Part shown: piece by piece, positions 44,063-57,355 of the stretch
Layout of the letters: every line of letters starts with the position of its first letter
Numbering within the stretch: position 1 is the stretch's first letter
Source of the DNA: Liolophura sinensis
Lineage: Eukaryota; Mollusca; Polyplacophora; Chitonida; Chitonidae
Direction: 5' to 3'
DNA length: 64,000 bases
Assembly (NCBI RefSeq): GCF_032854445.1
Contig: NC_088299.1
Location: 15,247,608-15,311,607, forward strand
The notes under the pieces: generated by a model
Seen by the model: the letters and a program-made list of their open reading frames with translations, nothing else
Databases searched by the model: none
What the model was told of the DNA's origin: nothing
Made by a program: the position numbers and the translations under genes

Positions 44063-44824
44063 TCTCTGGCGATACATTATATAAATGGCTATGAATGGTT
44101 TACCAGCGCAATTGGCGGCTGCCGTTCGACACCACCAAGGTGGTTGTTTGCGATATCTTATACATGGCTATTACGTAATATAGAGGTACTCTAATGGTAC
44201 ACAAAGAAGTGCCCACAGTTCCCATTTATGCCCCAATAAAAAACAAGAGGAAAAAATGGATGCCGCTAATCTCGATCTCCCTTTGAAGGTGTTGTTAGTG
44301 TTATAATATGTTTTTATTAATGAGCACAGTTACTCTTTGTCATTGAAAATGTCTTGAGAAGAACTTAACATAGTACATTGTCCGCATAAAGAAATAAACT
44401 TGCCCAACACCTTGACGGAATAATGCATCCTCTTATTAAATGTGGGCTGAACGTCCATGTATAATTTAAAAAAGCTTCTTTTCATTCAATTTTCTAATAT
44501 CTTCCTAATAAGACTTCCGTGTACCTGTAATTTTCAAGTCCAGGCACATATGGTAATTTAATCATGTCTTTTTGTGATCATTCCTGCCTTTAGTAATGGA
44601 TTTTACCTGATATATTGCCCGTATGTTCAGGAAGTACATAACAATGATATATTTGAGACGCCTACAGAGCTCACGTGCGGTACAGATAAATTATCGAATC
44701 CTCCAGACGAAGTCAGATGTGTCAGTTGAGTAGACTTTCTCCCTTTGTTGGAGTCCAACAATGGCCATATCACCTATGTATCGAACTTCTGCACTGAACT
44801 GATGGGTCTTTGCAGGATGAATTC

Positions 44825-44968
44825 GTTACATGGTTACTCAGTGATAGGATATGCAAATATATAATGTCAATCATGTCAATAATCCCCATACTGGCGTTAG
44901 GATTATTACTGACATATATTTGCCTATCCTATCCTCTCCTATCCTATCCTATTGAATAACCATGTAAC
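44825..44968. mobile_element. Foldback MITE, 144 bp, unit B
   Basis: Counterpart of 18,070-18,203 with ten more bases in the TCC pentamer run (includes CTCTCC). Its last base precedes the 3' end of the LU gene 2 exon, and the GTTACA of its terminus would act as the 5' splice site. Confidence 0.75.
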
Positions 44969-45154
44969 CAATAGTGTCCCACATAAAACATTTAGAGGCA
45001 TATACCTGCCTTTTATATCTTGGGTTACACGACTGCGTAACAGTCTTGCCGTTTGTCATGATTTCTGATGCCTTGTGCTGTTGATAAGTGGATGGTATAT
45101 ATTTCTCTTCAGTCCGTTTATTGTCCAGTACACAGTAATGACAAGGTCTCAGAT
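44969..45154 (-). CDS. LU gene 2 exon 2, open copy, unit B
   Basis: Acceptor GCTGTAG then AT of a split codon; 61 whole codons; phase 1 at both ends, as in LU gene 1 exon 2 and of similar length (186 nt). It begins LRPCHYC and ends with QSCNP, YASKC and FMWDTI. It has four cysteines instead of five (the EDC equivalent is absent), which fits eight-cysteine three-finger domains. The donor would be G|GTTACA, supplied by the MITE end. No signal-peptide exon was found upstream. Confidence 0.55.
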
Positions 45155-45925
45155 CTACAGCACAGTTCCTCGCTGAACTTTTACAAATATCTGTATACTC
45201 TTACATTAACTGAACCGGGTCACGATTTTGTTTTCCAATGGGCTGTTGAGGGCTGTTCTCAACATTGTCAAAACTGTTTGATACAAGTTTCCTTTAATCC
45301 TGATTTCATTTTAGCCTTATTTCGCCGAGTTAATCTTGAATAATGAACACCATGACATCAACATTAACCACAATTTAACTCACACATTGAAAGCAGCCGA
45401 ACTTCCCTACCTGTCATTTTCGAATCGAGTCCACCGCACTCGGCATCGTTTAGAAACAGATACACTCCTAGAACGTGAGGCATTAAGCCAAGGAGATTTA
45501 CACAGTTAAAATGGTTATGGACAGAGACAACAGATGTACATTAATAACAGCCACAGAGAAAAAAGAAAATACTTTTAGTTTAGGAACAGTAGGCAGTTCC
45601 AGGAACAGAGTCACTGTTATTCAATATGGCGGCTGATGAAGTTCGTCTGATGACCGACACGATACGCCGGTGACCTTTGCCTTGTATTCTCACAAACAAC
45701 AAGTATGTATGAAGACAAGATTACTCATGAGCATATACTGTAACCATTTTTCGTATTACTCAACGGAGCGGAGGACAGCACAGTCGAAATGTGCCAGTCC
45801 CAGATAGTAAATACACTCAAGAAGAAATGGTGGAGTTGTCTTAATCTACAAACCTCTATCTCCATTACGAAAACGACTTTACCGAGTTAAACTTTTCAGT
45901 ACTTCATTACATTGCCTCAGAATGA

Positions 45926-46168
45926 TTAATTTATTTATTTGAGTGATGTTAAACGCCCTGCTCAAGAATTTCTCATTTTAATGGTGATGATGAGGATCTT
46001 GGGTGGAGGAAACTACATTGCCTGACGAAAGCGAACGCCAAACCAAGACAGACGACAAACTGCCAAACACAATGCCGCTGCTGAACCGATGAGAGCTGGA
46101 TTCGATCACACGGCATCACTGGTGAAGAGCCGGGCAGCAGTAAGCTGGCTCTTAGCCGTCTGAGCTGT
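45926..46168 (-). mobile_element. tRNA-derived SINE, older family, unit B
   Basis: Counterpart of 19,155-19,397 with a perfect 9-bp target duplication TCAGAATGA at 45,917-45,925 and 46,169-46,177. Confidence 0.88.
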
Positions 46169-46177
46169 TCAGAATGA

Positions 46178-47278
46178 GGGAGTAAAGCCAAAGTATTGGT
46201 CGGACCGATGTCACTATACTGTACCTGTTCTTTCTGGGTGGCATTACACGCATTGGTATGGAGACCATCTTTCTAGGAAAATGGTTTTGCGTTTTTTGGG
46301 TGTGTCGTTCATGAAAATGTATGATGTTTTAACCAAAGAAATACTCGGGTAATATGTTGGATGCAATTCACGTCCCGATACATTTTATGTAACAGTTCAA
46401 GGTAACAGACTTGGTCACCATGTTATTTGTCCGGCAATCCAGACCCTGGACTGACCAACGCATGACCTATACCAAGTCAAGAAGCCTATATAGGGATAGA
46501 AACTGCAATCTACCGACATTTCTAATCTTAATGAATGTGCATGGCTCGGGGTTGAACCCGAGTCTCGCGTTCTCGAGACCTATCTTCCAATTATCCAGTC
46601 AATCCACGTACACGTACAACAATCGCCACAAGTGTTATTTGCAAAGACAGGGCAAAACTTATGTCTGTTTTTTCAAGGTGACAAACACTTTTGTAGCCTA
46701 GAGTGTATTCTCCAGATATCTTGACAATATTCTCGCTAAAAGATTACATGGGTGTTTGTTTAGTGCCACAGTCCCACTCATACATGATCTACAATCCATG
46801 ATATGTTCCCTTCAACAGGGCTTGTAGCACATGCTTATGTGTACAGTCACTGGCGTCCAACGCATATTGTAACCCACCTTTAAGAAATAAAGATGACATA
46901 TTTTGACAAAAACGTGTGGTTGCTCTCATTGCCACACAAGTCACGAAGCAGAATTCAGGCGTACATATAATCCCTTTACCATTGAATTTGTTTGAAAGTC
47001 GCACTCTTACATGATCAACCATATATGATATCAGTTCTTTTCAACAGAGCTTGTAAATGTATTTTATCGAACAAAGTGTTTTCTGTAACTCATGCTCATG
47101 TGTCGAGTCGACCTAAACATAACGTCTCGCTATGTAAAGGCCACTTGCTTTGCCATTATCGAATTCCCTGTTCCTTTATACGGGAGCTTTAAAGCCTCGT
47201 TTATAGCACTGTTGAGGTTTCCGTGAACTTAATAGGCGCGTATCTCGTACGTATTTCGTACGTATTTCATGGAGAACA
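46178..47278. other. Spacer with a unit-B-specific 108-bp segment
   Basis: Counterpart of 19,407-20,377. The 47,161-47,268 stretch (starts GAATTCCCTG, contains a CGTACGTATTT repeat) is absent from A, which reads ACTATCATGGAG across it. Minus-strand ORF 46,789-47,022 has a copy at 20,014-20,229 but no recognisable domain. Confidence 0.5.
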
Positions 47279-47475
47279 TCACACAGTATCGGCAAAGTAT
47301 CTGTGAAATGCTACAGTACATGATATGAGTTCTGGTAGAAATAGCGCTGTTGTTTTTGACGAATTATCGCTAGCGCCGAGGAACTTTCTTGGATGACAAA
47401 ACTGTAGACAACAGACAACGCCTGTAACACAGTTCTTTTCCTGCTGGTCGTGGAAAAAAGTTTGGAGGTCGGGAC
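47279..47475 (-). CDS. LU gene 3 candidate last exon, unit B
   Basis: Counterpart of 20,378-20,574: same phase, length and cysteines. About eight replacement and three silent base changes separate the two. Confidence 0.38.
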
Positions 47476-47611
47476 CTAATTCCTTAGATAAAGGCCTGTA
47501 CACAACATTCCCATAAGACACTATTTGTAGACTCCAATGTCATACATCCGCTGATACCATGTTCGAGTGTACTGAAATAAAGAAGAATAGTAAGAATACA
47601 GTACAGTCACA

Positions 47612-50600
47612 CAGGTGGGATGGACATGTACTTGGCATAAATATCAGACAGACATGGTTTGACACTCAGATGTAATGGACATGCACTTGAAAGATATGTT
47701 GAATAGAAATGGTTTAACACACAGGTAGGATGGACATGTACTTGGCACAAGTATTAGACAGACATAGTTTGACACTCAGATGTGATGGACATGCACTTGA
47801 CAGGTATGTTGAATAGAAATGGTTTAATACACAGGTAGGATGGACATGTACTTGGCACAAATATTAGACAGATATGATTTGACACTCAGATGTGATGAAC
47901 AGGCACTTGACAGATATGTTGAATAGAAATGGTTTAACACAGAGGTAGGATGGACATGTACTTGGCACAAATATTAGACAGACATGATTTGACACTCAGA
48001 TGTGATAAACATGCACTTGACAGATATGGTGAATAGAAATGGTTTAACACAGAGGAAGGATGGATATGCAATTTGCAAATACATGGGAAAGGCAAGGTTT
48101 AACACAGGTAGAATGGACATGTGCTTGGCACAAGTATTGGACAGCCATGGTTTGACACACGGGTGAGATGGACCTGGCACACATGTAGGACAGACACTAT
48201 TTGATACACAGCTGGAAAAGACATGTTCTAGGCGCATATGTGGGTCAGATATGGTTTGACATCCAATCGGGATATGTACATGTTCTTGGGGCACATGTGT
48301 GATAGACATGGTTTGACACAAAGGTGGGATGGACATGTACTTGGCAGATGTGTGGGACAGACATGGTGTGTACATATGGGATGGACATGCACTTGGCACA
48401 CATGTTATATAGACATGCTTTAAAAAACATGTAGGATGGACTTATGTATGGTTTTACATACAGGTGGTATAGACTTGAGGAAATATGTAGGACAGACATT
48501 GTTTGACATACAGATGGGATGGACATGTATTTAGCACATATGGTGGACAGACATGGTTTGGAAGACAGTTGGAAGTGACATGATCTTGGCGTATATGTGG
48601 GACAGATATGGTTTGACATCAAGGTGGGATATGGAAATGTACTTGGTACATACGTGGGACAGACTTGGTTTGGCACACAGGAGCGAAGGACATGTACTTG
48701 ACACAGACGTGCGACAGACATGGTTTGACACACAGGAGAAATGAGCTTGTACATTGAACATACGTGGGACAGATATAATTTGACACTCAGGTGAAATGGA
48801 CTTGTACTTGTTACATACGTGGGGGAGGCACGGTTTGACACACAGGAGATATGTTTATATTCTTGATAGATATATGATACACACAGAGTTTGACATACAC
48901 CTAGGATGATTATGTACTTGTTACACACGTGGGACTGACATGGTTTGACACACAGGAGGAATGAGCATGTACTTAACACATATGTGGGACAGATATGGTT
49001 TTGACACACAGGTGGTGTCAAAATGGGCTTAGCGTATATATCGAGCAGACATGGTTTGACAAAAAAGCGAGGATAGACTCATACTAGGCAGATATGTAGG
49101 ACAGACATGGTTTGGCATAGAGAGGGGATGGACATGTACTTGGAACATATGTTGAACAGACATTGTTTGACACTCAGATTGGATGGACATGTACTTGGCA
49201 TATACTTGTTACATATGTGGAAAAAGTCACGGTTTGAACATCGGTAGGATGGACATGTATTGGGCACATATGAGGGACAGACATGGTTTGACACACAAGT
49301 AAAATGGACATGTACTTGACAAACAGGTGAAACGGACATATACTTGGCACATATGTGGGACAAACATAATTTGACACACAGGTGAAATGGACATGTACTT
49401 GGCATATATGTGAGACAGACACAGGTAGAAGGGACATGTACTTGGTGCATATTTGGGACAAACATAATTTGACACACAGATGAAATGGACATGTACTTGG
49501 CACATATGTGAGACAGACATGGTTTGACACACAGTTTGGATGGATAGGTGCTTAACACAGGTGAGCGACAGGGATGATTCGACAAACAGGTGGTTGGAAA
49601 ATGGGCTTGGCGTATGTGTGGAACAGATATGGTTTGACGCACAGCCGAGGATAGTCTCATACTGGGCAGATATGCAGGACAAGCACGGTTTGACTCACGG
49701 GTGGAATGGACATGTACTTGGCGCATATGTGGGACAGACATGCTTTGGCACACAGGAGAGATGGATATATACTTGGCACATACGTGGGACACACATGGTT
49801 TGACACAGATGTAGAATGGAAATGTACTTGGCGCATATGTGGTACAGACAACGCTTGGTACACAAGTAAAATGGACATATGTGGAACAGACATGGTTTGA
49901 CACACAGGAGAGATGGACATGTACTTGGCACATATGTGGGACACACATGGTTTGACACAGATGTAGAATGGAAATGTACTTGGCACATATGTGGTACAGA
50001 CATGGCTTGATACTCAAGTAAAATGGGCATATGTGGAACAGACATGGTTTGACACACAGGAGAGATGGACATGTACTAGGCACATATGTGGGACAGACAT
50101 AGTTTGACACACAGGTGGAATGGACATGTACTTGGTGCATATGTGGGACAGACTTGGTTTGACAAACAGGTGGGATGGGCATGTACTTGGCACCTATGAG
50201 GCACAGACAAGGTTTAACATAAAGGTAGGATGTACGTATATTTGGCACATATGTGGGAGAGGCATGGTTTGATACACAGCTTTAAATGACATGTACTTGC
50301 CACATTTCTCGGATAGACATGGTTTGTCATACAGTAGAAATGGTTTGACATATAGTTGTGATGGACATGTACTTGGCACATGTGTTGGATGGAGATGGTT
50401 TGACACACGGGAGAGATGGACATGTACTTGGCACATTTGTGGGACACACATTGTTTGACACAGTGGTGTGATGGATATATAGTTGGCACATACGTGGGAC
50501 AGACATGGCTTGACGTACAGGTGTAATGGACATGTACCTGGCACATATGGGGGACAGACATGGTTTGACACACAGAAGAGATGGACATGTACTTGACAGA

Positions 50601-51800
50601 CATGTGGCTCACATATGGTTTGACAAAGAGGTGTGATGGACATGTACTTGGCACATTTGTGCGATAGACACCGTTTGACACACAGAAGAGATGTACATGT
50701 ACTTGGCACATATGTGGGACAGACATGGTTTGACACACAGGAGAGATGAAAATATACTTGGCACATATGTGGGACCGACATGGTTTGACACAAAGGAGAG
50801 ATGGAGATGTACCTGGCACATATGTGGGACAGTCATGGTTTGACACAGATGTAGAATGGACATATACTTGGTGCATATGTAATACAGACATGGTTTGGTG
50901 CACAAGTGAAATGGACATATGTGTGACAGACAAGGTTTGACACACAGGAGAGATGGACATGTACTTGGTACATATGTGGGACAGTCATGATTTGACACAG
51001 ATGTAGAATGGACATGTACTTGGTGCATATGTAATACATACATGGTTAGGTACACAAGTGAAATGGACATATGTGTGACAGACATGGTTTGACACACAGG
51101 ACAGATGCACATGGACTTGGCAAATATGTGGGACAGACATGGTTTGACACACAGAAGAGATGGACATGTACTTGGCGCATATGTGGGACAGACATGGTTT
51201 GACACACAGAAGAGATGGACATGTACTTGGCGCATATGTGGGACAGACATGGTTTGACACACAGGAGAGATGGACATGTACTTGGCGCATATGTGGGACA
51301 GACATGGCTTGACACACAGAAGAGATGGACATGTACTTGGTGCATATGTGAGATAGACATGGTTTGGCACACAGGAGAGATGGACATGTACTTGGCGCAT
51401 ATGTGGGACAGACATGGTTTGACACACAGGAGAGATGGACATGTACTTGGCGCATATGTGGGACAGACATGGTTTGACACACAGGAGAGATGGACATGTA
51501 CTTGGCGCATATGTGGGACAGACATGGCTTGACACACAGAAGAGATGGACATGTACTTGGTGCATATGTGGGATAGACATGGTTTGACACACGGGAGAGA
51601 TGGACATGTACTTGGCGCATATGTGGGACAGACATGGTTTGACACACAGGAGAGATAAACATGTACTTGGCACATATGTGGCACACACATGGTTTGACAT
51701 ACAGGAGAGATGGGCATGGACTTGGTACATATGTGGGACAGTCATGATTTGACACAGATGTAGAATGGACATGTACTTGGTGCATATGTAATACATACAT
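47612..51800. repeat. 55-bp satellite, first block, unit B
   Basis: As in A. The part 51,140-51,660 is very homogeneous (about nine monomers with GGACATGTACTTGGCGCATA), an expansion not seen in A. Confidence 0.96.
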
Positions 51801-51813
51801 GGTTAGGTACACA

Positions 51814-52088
51814 GAGTGAGTGAGTGAAAGTTTTGAGGTCGCTTTCAACAATATTTCAGTTTTATCGCGACAATAAAACGTCAAGTAGTCGATCTACTAC
51901 GGATAATTCATTTACTATTCAGTCAAAAATGACACCAGAAGTCACATAACAAACACAGACGGTAGTTTAAAATTACAGCTTTCCTGCCATACCAATGGCA
52001 GAAAGAAAGTCAAAAATAGTATCACTTTCTACAGAATTGAAAAGTTCTGAAAGAGTGCTCACGTGATAAAAGGAATCTCCTACAGGAG
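51814..52088 (+). mobile_element. GTGA-headed element in the satellite, unit B
   Basis: Counterpart of 24,130-24,416, with three fewer GTGA units (12 bp) and the same 13-bp target duplication at 51,801-51,813 and 52,089-52,101. Confidence 0.8.
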
Positions 52089-52101
52089 GGTTAGGTACAC
52101 A

Positions 52102-52855
52102 AGTGAAATGGACATATGTGTGACAGACATGGTTTGACACACAAGAGAGATGGACATGTACTTGGCAAATATGTGGGACAGACATGGTTTGACACACAGA
52201 AGAGATGGACATGTACTTGGTACATATGTGGGACAGACATGGTTTGACACACAGGAGAGATAAACATGTACCTGGCACATATGTGGGACAGTCATGGTTT
52301 GACACACAGGAGAGATAGGCATGGACTTGGAACCTATGTGGGACAGACATGGTTTGACACAGATGTAGAATGGACATGTACTTGGTGCATATGTGGTACA
52401 TACATGGTTTGGTACACAAGTGAAATGAACATATGGACATATGGACATGGTTTGACACACAGGAGAGATGGACATGTACTTGGCAAATATGTGCGACAGA
52501 CATGGTTTGACACAGAGAAGAGATGGACATATACTTGGCGCATATGTGGAACAGACATGGTTTGACACACAGGAGAGATAAACATGTACTTGGCACATAC
52601 ATGTATGTGGCACACACATGGTTTGACATACAGAAGAGGACATGTACTTGGCACACTGGTGGGATACACACGGTTTGACACACAGAAGTGAATTTTATGT
52701 ACTTGGCACATATGTGGGACAGACATGGTTTCACGTACAGGTGTAATGGACGTGTACTTTGCACATATGTGGGACAGACATGGTTTGACACACAGAAGAG
52801 ATGGGCATGTACTTGGCACATATGTGGGACAGAGATGGTTTGACGTAGAGGTGTC
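52102..52855. repeat. 55-bp satellite, second block, unit B
   Basis: Continues to the composite transposon. Confidence 0.95.
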
Positions 52856-52892
52856 CTCGAACCCCCATTACTTTCCCATAAGCAACAATGTT

Positions 52893-53504
52893 AAAATGGA
52901 TATTTTAAAAAAATAAATAGCCCCAAGAAGCTATAAAACGGCTCAATCAATGCGCAACACATCACAGACATACCCACCAAAAATTATCACGCTGCTGCGA
53001 AATCTAAGCGCATAGTGACATTTTTCACATTTTGGTGACTTCGTCAGTACAGGCCTGGGACCCCCATTAATTTTCCATAAGCGACAATGTTAACGTCTAG
53101 TGCTGTAGCTCAGTCCCCAAACATTCCGTGGCCAATAAGCTTTGGTGCATACCTGGCCCAGCCTGTGAGAAAGAATCCATAAAAATCTTGACATAGGTTG
53201 ACCGTCAAAATCTGGACCTTTCCATGCCGGCAGCTGGGAGGCGTGCCTAGCAACGCCAAGGGGACGTCACTCGCAGCCTCATCACTACCTCACACCTTGT
53301 GTCCTCTCACCCAGAACTTCAAACTTTCATAAATAAAGCTCATACCTCCTCAAAGATTAGACAGTTTCCAGCATTTTAATACCAAGCATGCACCTGTGCA
53401 CCAAAAATGGACGCCTGGGAGCAAAAAAGACTTTATACCCTAAAATTCACAGAACTACAATTGTCCCTCCTGAAAAACGGAAGTTGTAATGGGGGTCTGT
53501 GTCC
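52893..53504. repeat. Left long direct repeat, unit B
   Basis: Matches the right copy at 56,743-57,355 over about 612 bp with few differences. It ends at GTCTGTGTCC, where the right copy continues into satellite and the left into transposon sequence. Confidence 0.8.
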
Positions 53505-54470
53505 TATCACACCAGCCAACTTTTTTCAAAATCAATAATTTTTGCACCACATAATTCCTGACACTTCTGAACCTCACAGGCAAAATTAGGGCTTGATACA
53601 TGCAGAAACTTTGGAGTTGGATGAATTCAAGTTGGGGTACCCCCATCTTGGACATGTGTCTTTTTTTCAGGGTAAAAAAATTCTGAAGGGTAAACTTTGA
53701 AGCTTTGCAGTGCATATACCGTTCAAGATATCGCCATCAGGTCAACTGCTTTAGAAAGAAAAGATGTTTATCTGCAAGAAAAGTTAAAAAATCACATTGA
53801 CAGAGCACTTTAGACTTTTCAAAAGCAACCATTTAGAGAAATATACATTTTAAGAAGACTTTTCTACTCAGAGCAGCTTTAAATATCAAAGTTACAAGCC
53901 AAAAGTGTCAAAGCATACATCAAAATATAGGCAATTTTTCTGACAATTAAATGTCAAAATATAAGACATTTACTTCAGCAACTATGTGAAAAAAATTGAC
54001 TGACAGTGTGGTAGGGGGTGTCAAAGCGGATTGTCACAATTTCAGAACAATCATTTGTGACCAAAATCAAAGCAAGAATAATGCCTCAAGGTGATGAAGA
54101 CCTACTCACAGGCACTTTTTCAGTGGACAGAACTTAAGAAAGACTAGTATCCCAGTTCCCCACTGAATAACATGATGAAACCCTTTAAAAGACCACCCAG
54201 CCAGCCCCCATCCCCCCCCCTGCCCTCCTCCCCCATGACTGCTGATTGGCTGACCAGCTCACCATGCAAAAACCTCCCTGCACCATTGCTGTTGTCTCAC
54301 AGCAGGTTATTATTCTGCACAGTCACATCAAAGGGTGTCACATTGGCATCTACAACATATAAACAGAGAGGACAAATATGAATTTAACATTTCCAATCAG
54401 GCAGCCACCAAGTACACCTATATTGGCCAGTCTGACAGTTAACACGGCAAACAATCTACCCCAAAACACC
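53505..54470. other. 5' region of the transposon before the transposase
   Basis: AT-rich sequence found nowhere else in the window. A 69-codon proline-rich plus-strand ORF at 54,172-54,381 is in a different frame from the transposase and has no recognised domain. It may contain the promoter. Confidence 0.5.
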
Positions 54471-56294
54471 ATGAAGGGAGACCCAAAGAGGAAACAGTCT
54501 AGATTTCAAGCTGGAAAGGCCCAGGATCGCTCAAATAACCTGTCAGCAGTTACAGACATGCTGAATCCTCTGCCTGGGTGTTCCTTGATGGACACAGATT
54601 TCCAGCCCAATCAGGAGGCTTTAAGAACACACCACACAAAGAGAATACAGCGGCCAAGACAGTGCAAGGTAGATTCCATGGCTGGATCAGACAGAGATAC
54701 ACATGAGCGGGAATGAGCTGCTGAAGGAATGCGACTCATAGATATACAGAAAATGGTGTGTATATGGAACAAAGTTATGCTTGAGCACAATGAGACCAAG
54801 GACCACTGTCCACTGCCCAGGCTAGAGATAGCTGCAGAGAAAAAGTGGGGTTTAGCCCGGGCGTTCAGTTTTAAGTGCTGTGACTGTGACAATGTATCTG
54901 GCTTCCACAAATTCTACAAAGAGGTAGAATGCAACAGACCTGGCCAAAAAGCTGCGCGGTGAACCAAGCTCTTCAAGTAGGCCTCCAGGACACACCAATG
55001 GGGAACACCCGAGCCAGACTCCTGTTTGCAGTGATGGACGTGCCGCCCGCCACTCGTAGGAACATGCATCGCACTGTAAACCATGTCGCATCTGCAATCG
55101 CAAAGCTGAACAGAGAGGATATGGCAAATAAGGTGGAAGAGCTAAAGGCATATAAAAGGCAAAGAGGAGAGGATGACAGCACAATAGATCTGGCCACAGA
55201 CACTCGCTACAACAGAATTACCACAACCAGTCCCAAGAAACCGGGCCAGAATGCTTCACAAGCCATTTCCCTGGCTGTGGACACATCAACAGACAAGCAA
55301 TACGTTGTCTCCGCAGCACTGAAGAATAAATTGTGTTGGACTGGGTCCTGGCTGAGAGGAAAAGGCTTCCAAGTAAAGTGCCTTGGAGGACACGAGGAGT
55401 GCACAGCGAACACAAACCCACATGTCCCCTGGTCCGAGTATAATATGGGGAACGAGATTGGCGAGGGATTGGCGAGGCAAGGTGTTTTAGCCAAGCACGT
55501 AACCACGGAAGTCGAACGGTTAGCAGACCCCACGACCCCACGAGGGAAGCCAGGAAGAAAGCACAGAAGGTGTTGAGTCAGGATGTTAAGGCCAGGTGTA
55601 GCTTGATATTTTCTCAACTTATGTCTGAGCACATTGGTGTCATGAGGAAAATAAAAACTTACCTACCCAGGGTTGTGGATGCAACGGTCAGGTGTTACGG
55701 TGGGGACTGTTCCAAATGCCGCAGGAACAGTGTGGTTTGCTCCGGAGGGAAACCAGCAGCTGGTGGGAGAGGTCCCTGTTTTTATCCACCAGTAAACTCT
55801 GCCCTTTCAACATGGATGACAACGACAGGAAACTATTGACCGAAGTACTGCACATGAGGTTGAGCGAGACAGCCGTTGCCAGTCTCCGGATGAACACCAG
55901 CACTCAAAAGTGCGAAGCTGTCAACAGATCACTCAGCGTCCCCTTGCCCAAGAATGTAAACTACAGCAGAAATATGGAGGGAAGGGCGGCGTCCACAATC
56001 CACAGACTTAACAATGGCCAGGTCAAGTCCACCGCTGCCAAACTCCAAGCTGTCGGTGCCAGTATTTCACCTAGGAGCGAGAAAACAGTACAACAGATTG
56101 AAAGGGTGAACCAGTACCACAAGGTTTATAAGAAGCAACAGACAGTTAAGGGGAGATCACTCCGCAATACAGCCAAAAAAAACTCCGAGAGCACATTGAG
56201 TACAGGCTTTCAAATCCAGAAGAGAAAACTGACTATGCCAAGGGACAGCTGGACAACACCCCAACACATCACACATACACTAGATATTTGTAAC
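54471..56294 (+). pseudogene. Mutator-like transposase, decayed, unit B
   Basis: Conserved blocks run in order over three frames. A basic start (MKGDPKRKQSRFQ) is followed by GMRLIDIQKMV, EKKWGLARAF and a CCDCDN zinc-type motif. Next come NQALQVGLQDTPMGNTRAR, MDVPPATRRNM, ATDTRYNR, KKPGQNASQAI and NEIGEGLARQGV. The last blocks are GDCSKCRRNSVVC, SWWERS, KCEAVNRSLSVPLPKNV and GRAASTIHRLNNG. I associate these with the Mutator-like transposase domain family found in cnidarian and mollusc genomes; the assignment is from memory. Damage: a TGA at about 54,714, frameshifts near 54,955, 55,745 and 56,172, and a frameshift with probable deletion between about 55,500 and 55,570, where the expected DGDARS-type segment after KHVTT is missing. 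Confidence 0.7.
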
Positions 56295-56319
56295 CGCCAG
56301 TTTTGTATGTAATTTGTTG

Positions 56320-56648
56320 TCACTGCTGTTTTCGCTTATGAAAGAAATTAAAAAATGATAACAGTAATTGAGCAAAATCTGAAACACATCTGTTATTTAT
56401 TATTTTTAAATGAGGGGAAACCAACTTGCTCAGTCTTAAATGCAGCATGCACCTTGCATACTGCCCATGGCCGAGACAGCGCCCTACGTTGCAGCAGCGC
56501 TGCCTATTATTGTTAACACAATGCGGTTCCAAGCTTATGTCCATCCCTCGTCAATGGTCCAGTCCACACTGGACAGGCTCCGTTTTCACTATAAACACTG
56601 AAACTTTCAATTTTTGCAGCAATTTTTGCTCTCAACGTCTCCATTTTC
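56320..56648 (-). pseudogene. I-PpoI-like endonuclease, broken copy, unit B
   Basis: Same gene as 25,971-26,462 but lacking 161 bp (the equivalent of 26,192-26,352). The deletion removes the SSHVCHNTRC active-site region and shifts the frame. The zinc-loop part (RCLGHGQYARCML) remains. Confidence 0.8.
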
Positions 56649-56742
56649 AAGCGTGGGAATACTAGAACGTTGCATGTTGTTCATTTCAGGATGCCTATAC
56701 ACATGTTACCCTACACTGAACATCATTTTACCGATTTTGCAC

Positions 56743-57355
56743 CAAAATGGATATTTTCAAAAAAAAATAGCCCCAAGAAGCTATAAAACGACTCAATCAA
56801 TGCGCAACACATCACAGACATACCCACCAAAAATTATCAGGCTGCTGCGAAATCTAAGCGCATAGTGACATTTTTCACATTTTGGTGACTTCGTCAGTAC
56901 AGGCCTGGGAACCCCATTAATTTTCCATAAGCGACAATGTTAACGTCTAGTGCTGTAGCTCAGTCCCAAACATTCCGTGGCCAATAAGCTTTGGTGCATA
57001 CCTGGCCCAGCCTGTGAGAAAGAATCCATAAAAATCTTGACATAGGTTGACCGTCAAAATCTGGACCTTTCCATGCCGGCAGCTGGGAGGCGTGCCTAGC
57101 AACGCCAAGGGGACGTCACTCGCAGCCTCATCACTACCTCATACCTTGTGTCCTCTCACCCAGAACTTCAAACTTTCATCAATAAAGCTCATACCTCCTC
57201 AAAGATTAGACAGTTTCCAGCATTTTAATACCAAGCATGCACCTGTGCACCAAAAATGGACGCCTGGGAGCAAAAAAAAGACTTTATACCCTAAAATTCA
57301 CAGAACTACAATTGTCCCTCCTGAAAAACGGAAGTTGTAATGGGAGTCTGTGTCC
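56743..57355. repeat. Right long direct repeat, unit B
   Basis: See the left copy. After its end the 55-bp satellite resumes with AGGTGTCATTGACATGGAC. Confidence 0.8.

Larger units (their letters stand above)
52893..57355. mobile_element. Composite transposon with long direct repeats, unit B
   Basis: Left direct repeat 52,893-53,504, transposase gene on plus, nuclease remnant on minus, right direct repeat 56,743-57,355. The internal part is 3.2 kb. No inverted repeat is visible where internal sequence meets the direct repeats, although TTTTGCACC occurs near both internal ends in the same orientation. Both genes are damaged. Family unknown to me; the gene pair defines it. Confidence 0.75.

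Noticed and set aside
54852-55632. Minus-strand ORFs of 76-141 codons opposite the transposase
   Set aside because: Shadow frames of the plus-strand transposase, whose conserved blocks are recognisable.
52893-57355. LTR retrotransposon interpretation of the long direct repeats
   Set aside because: No reverse transcriptase, protease or integrase frames inside; the genes are a DDE-type transposase and a His-Me nuclease.
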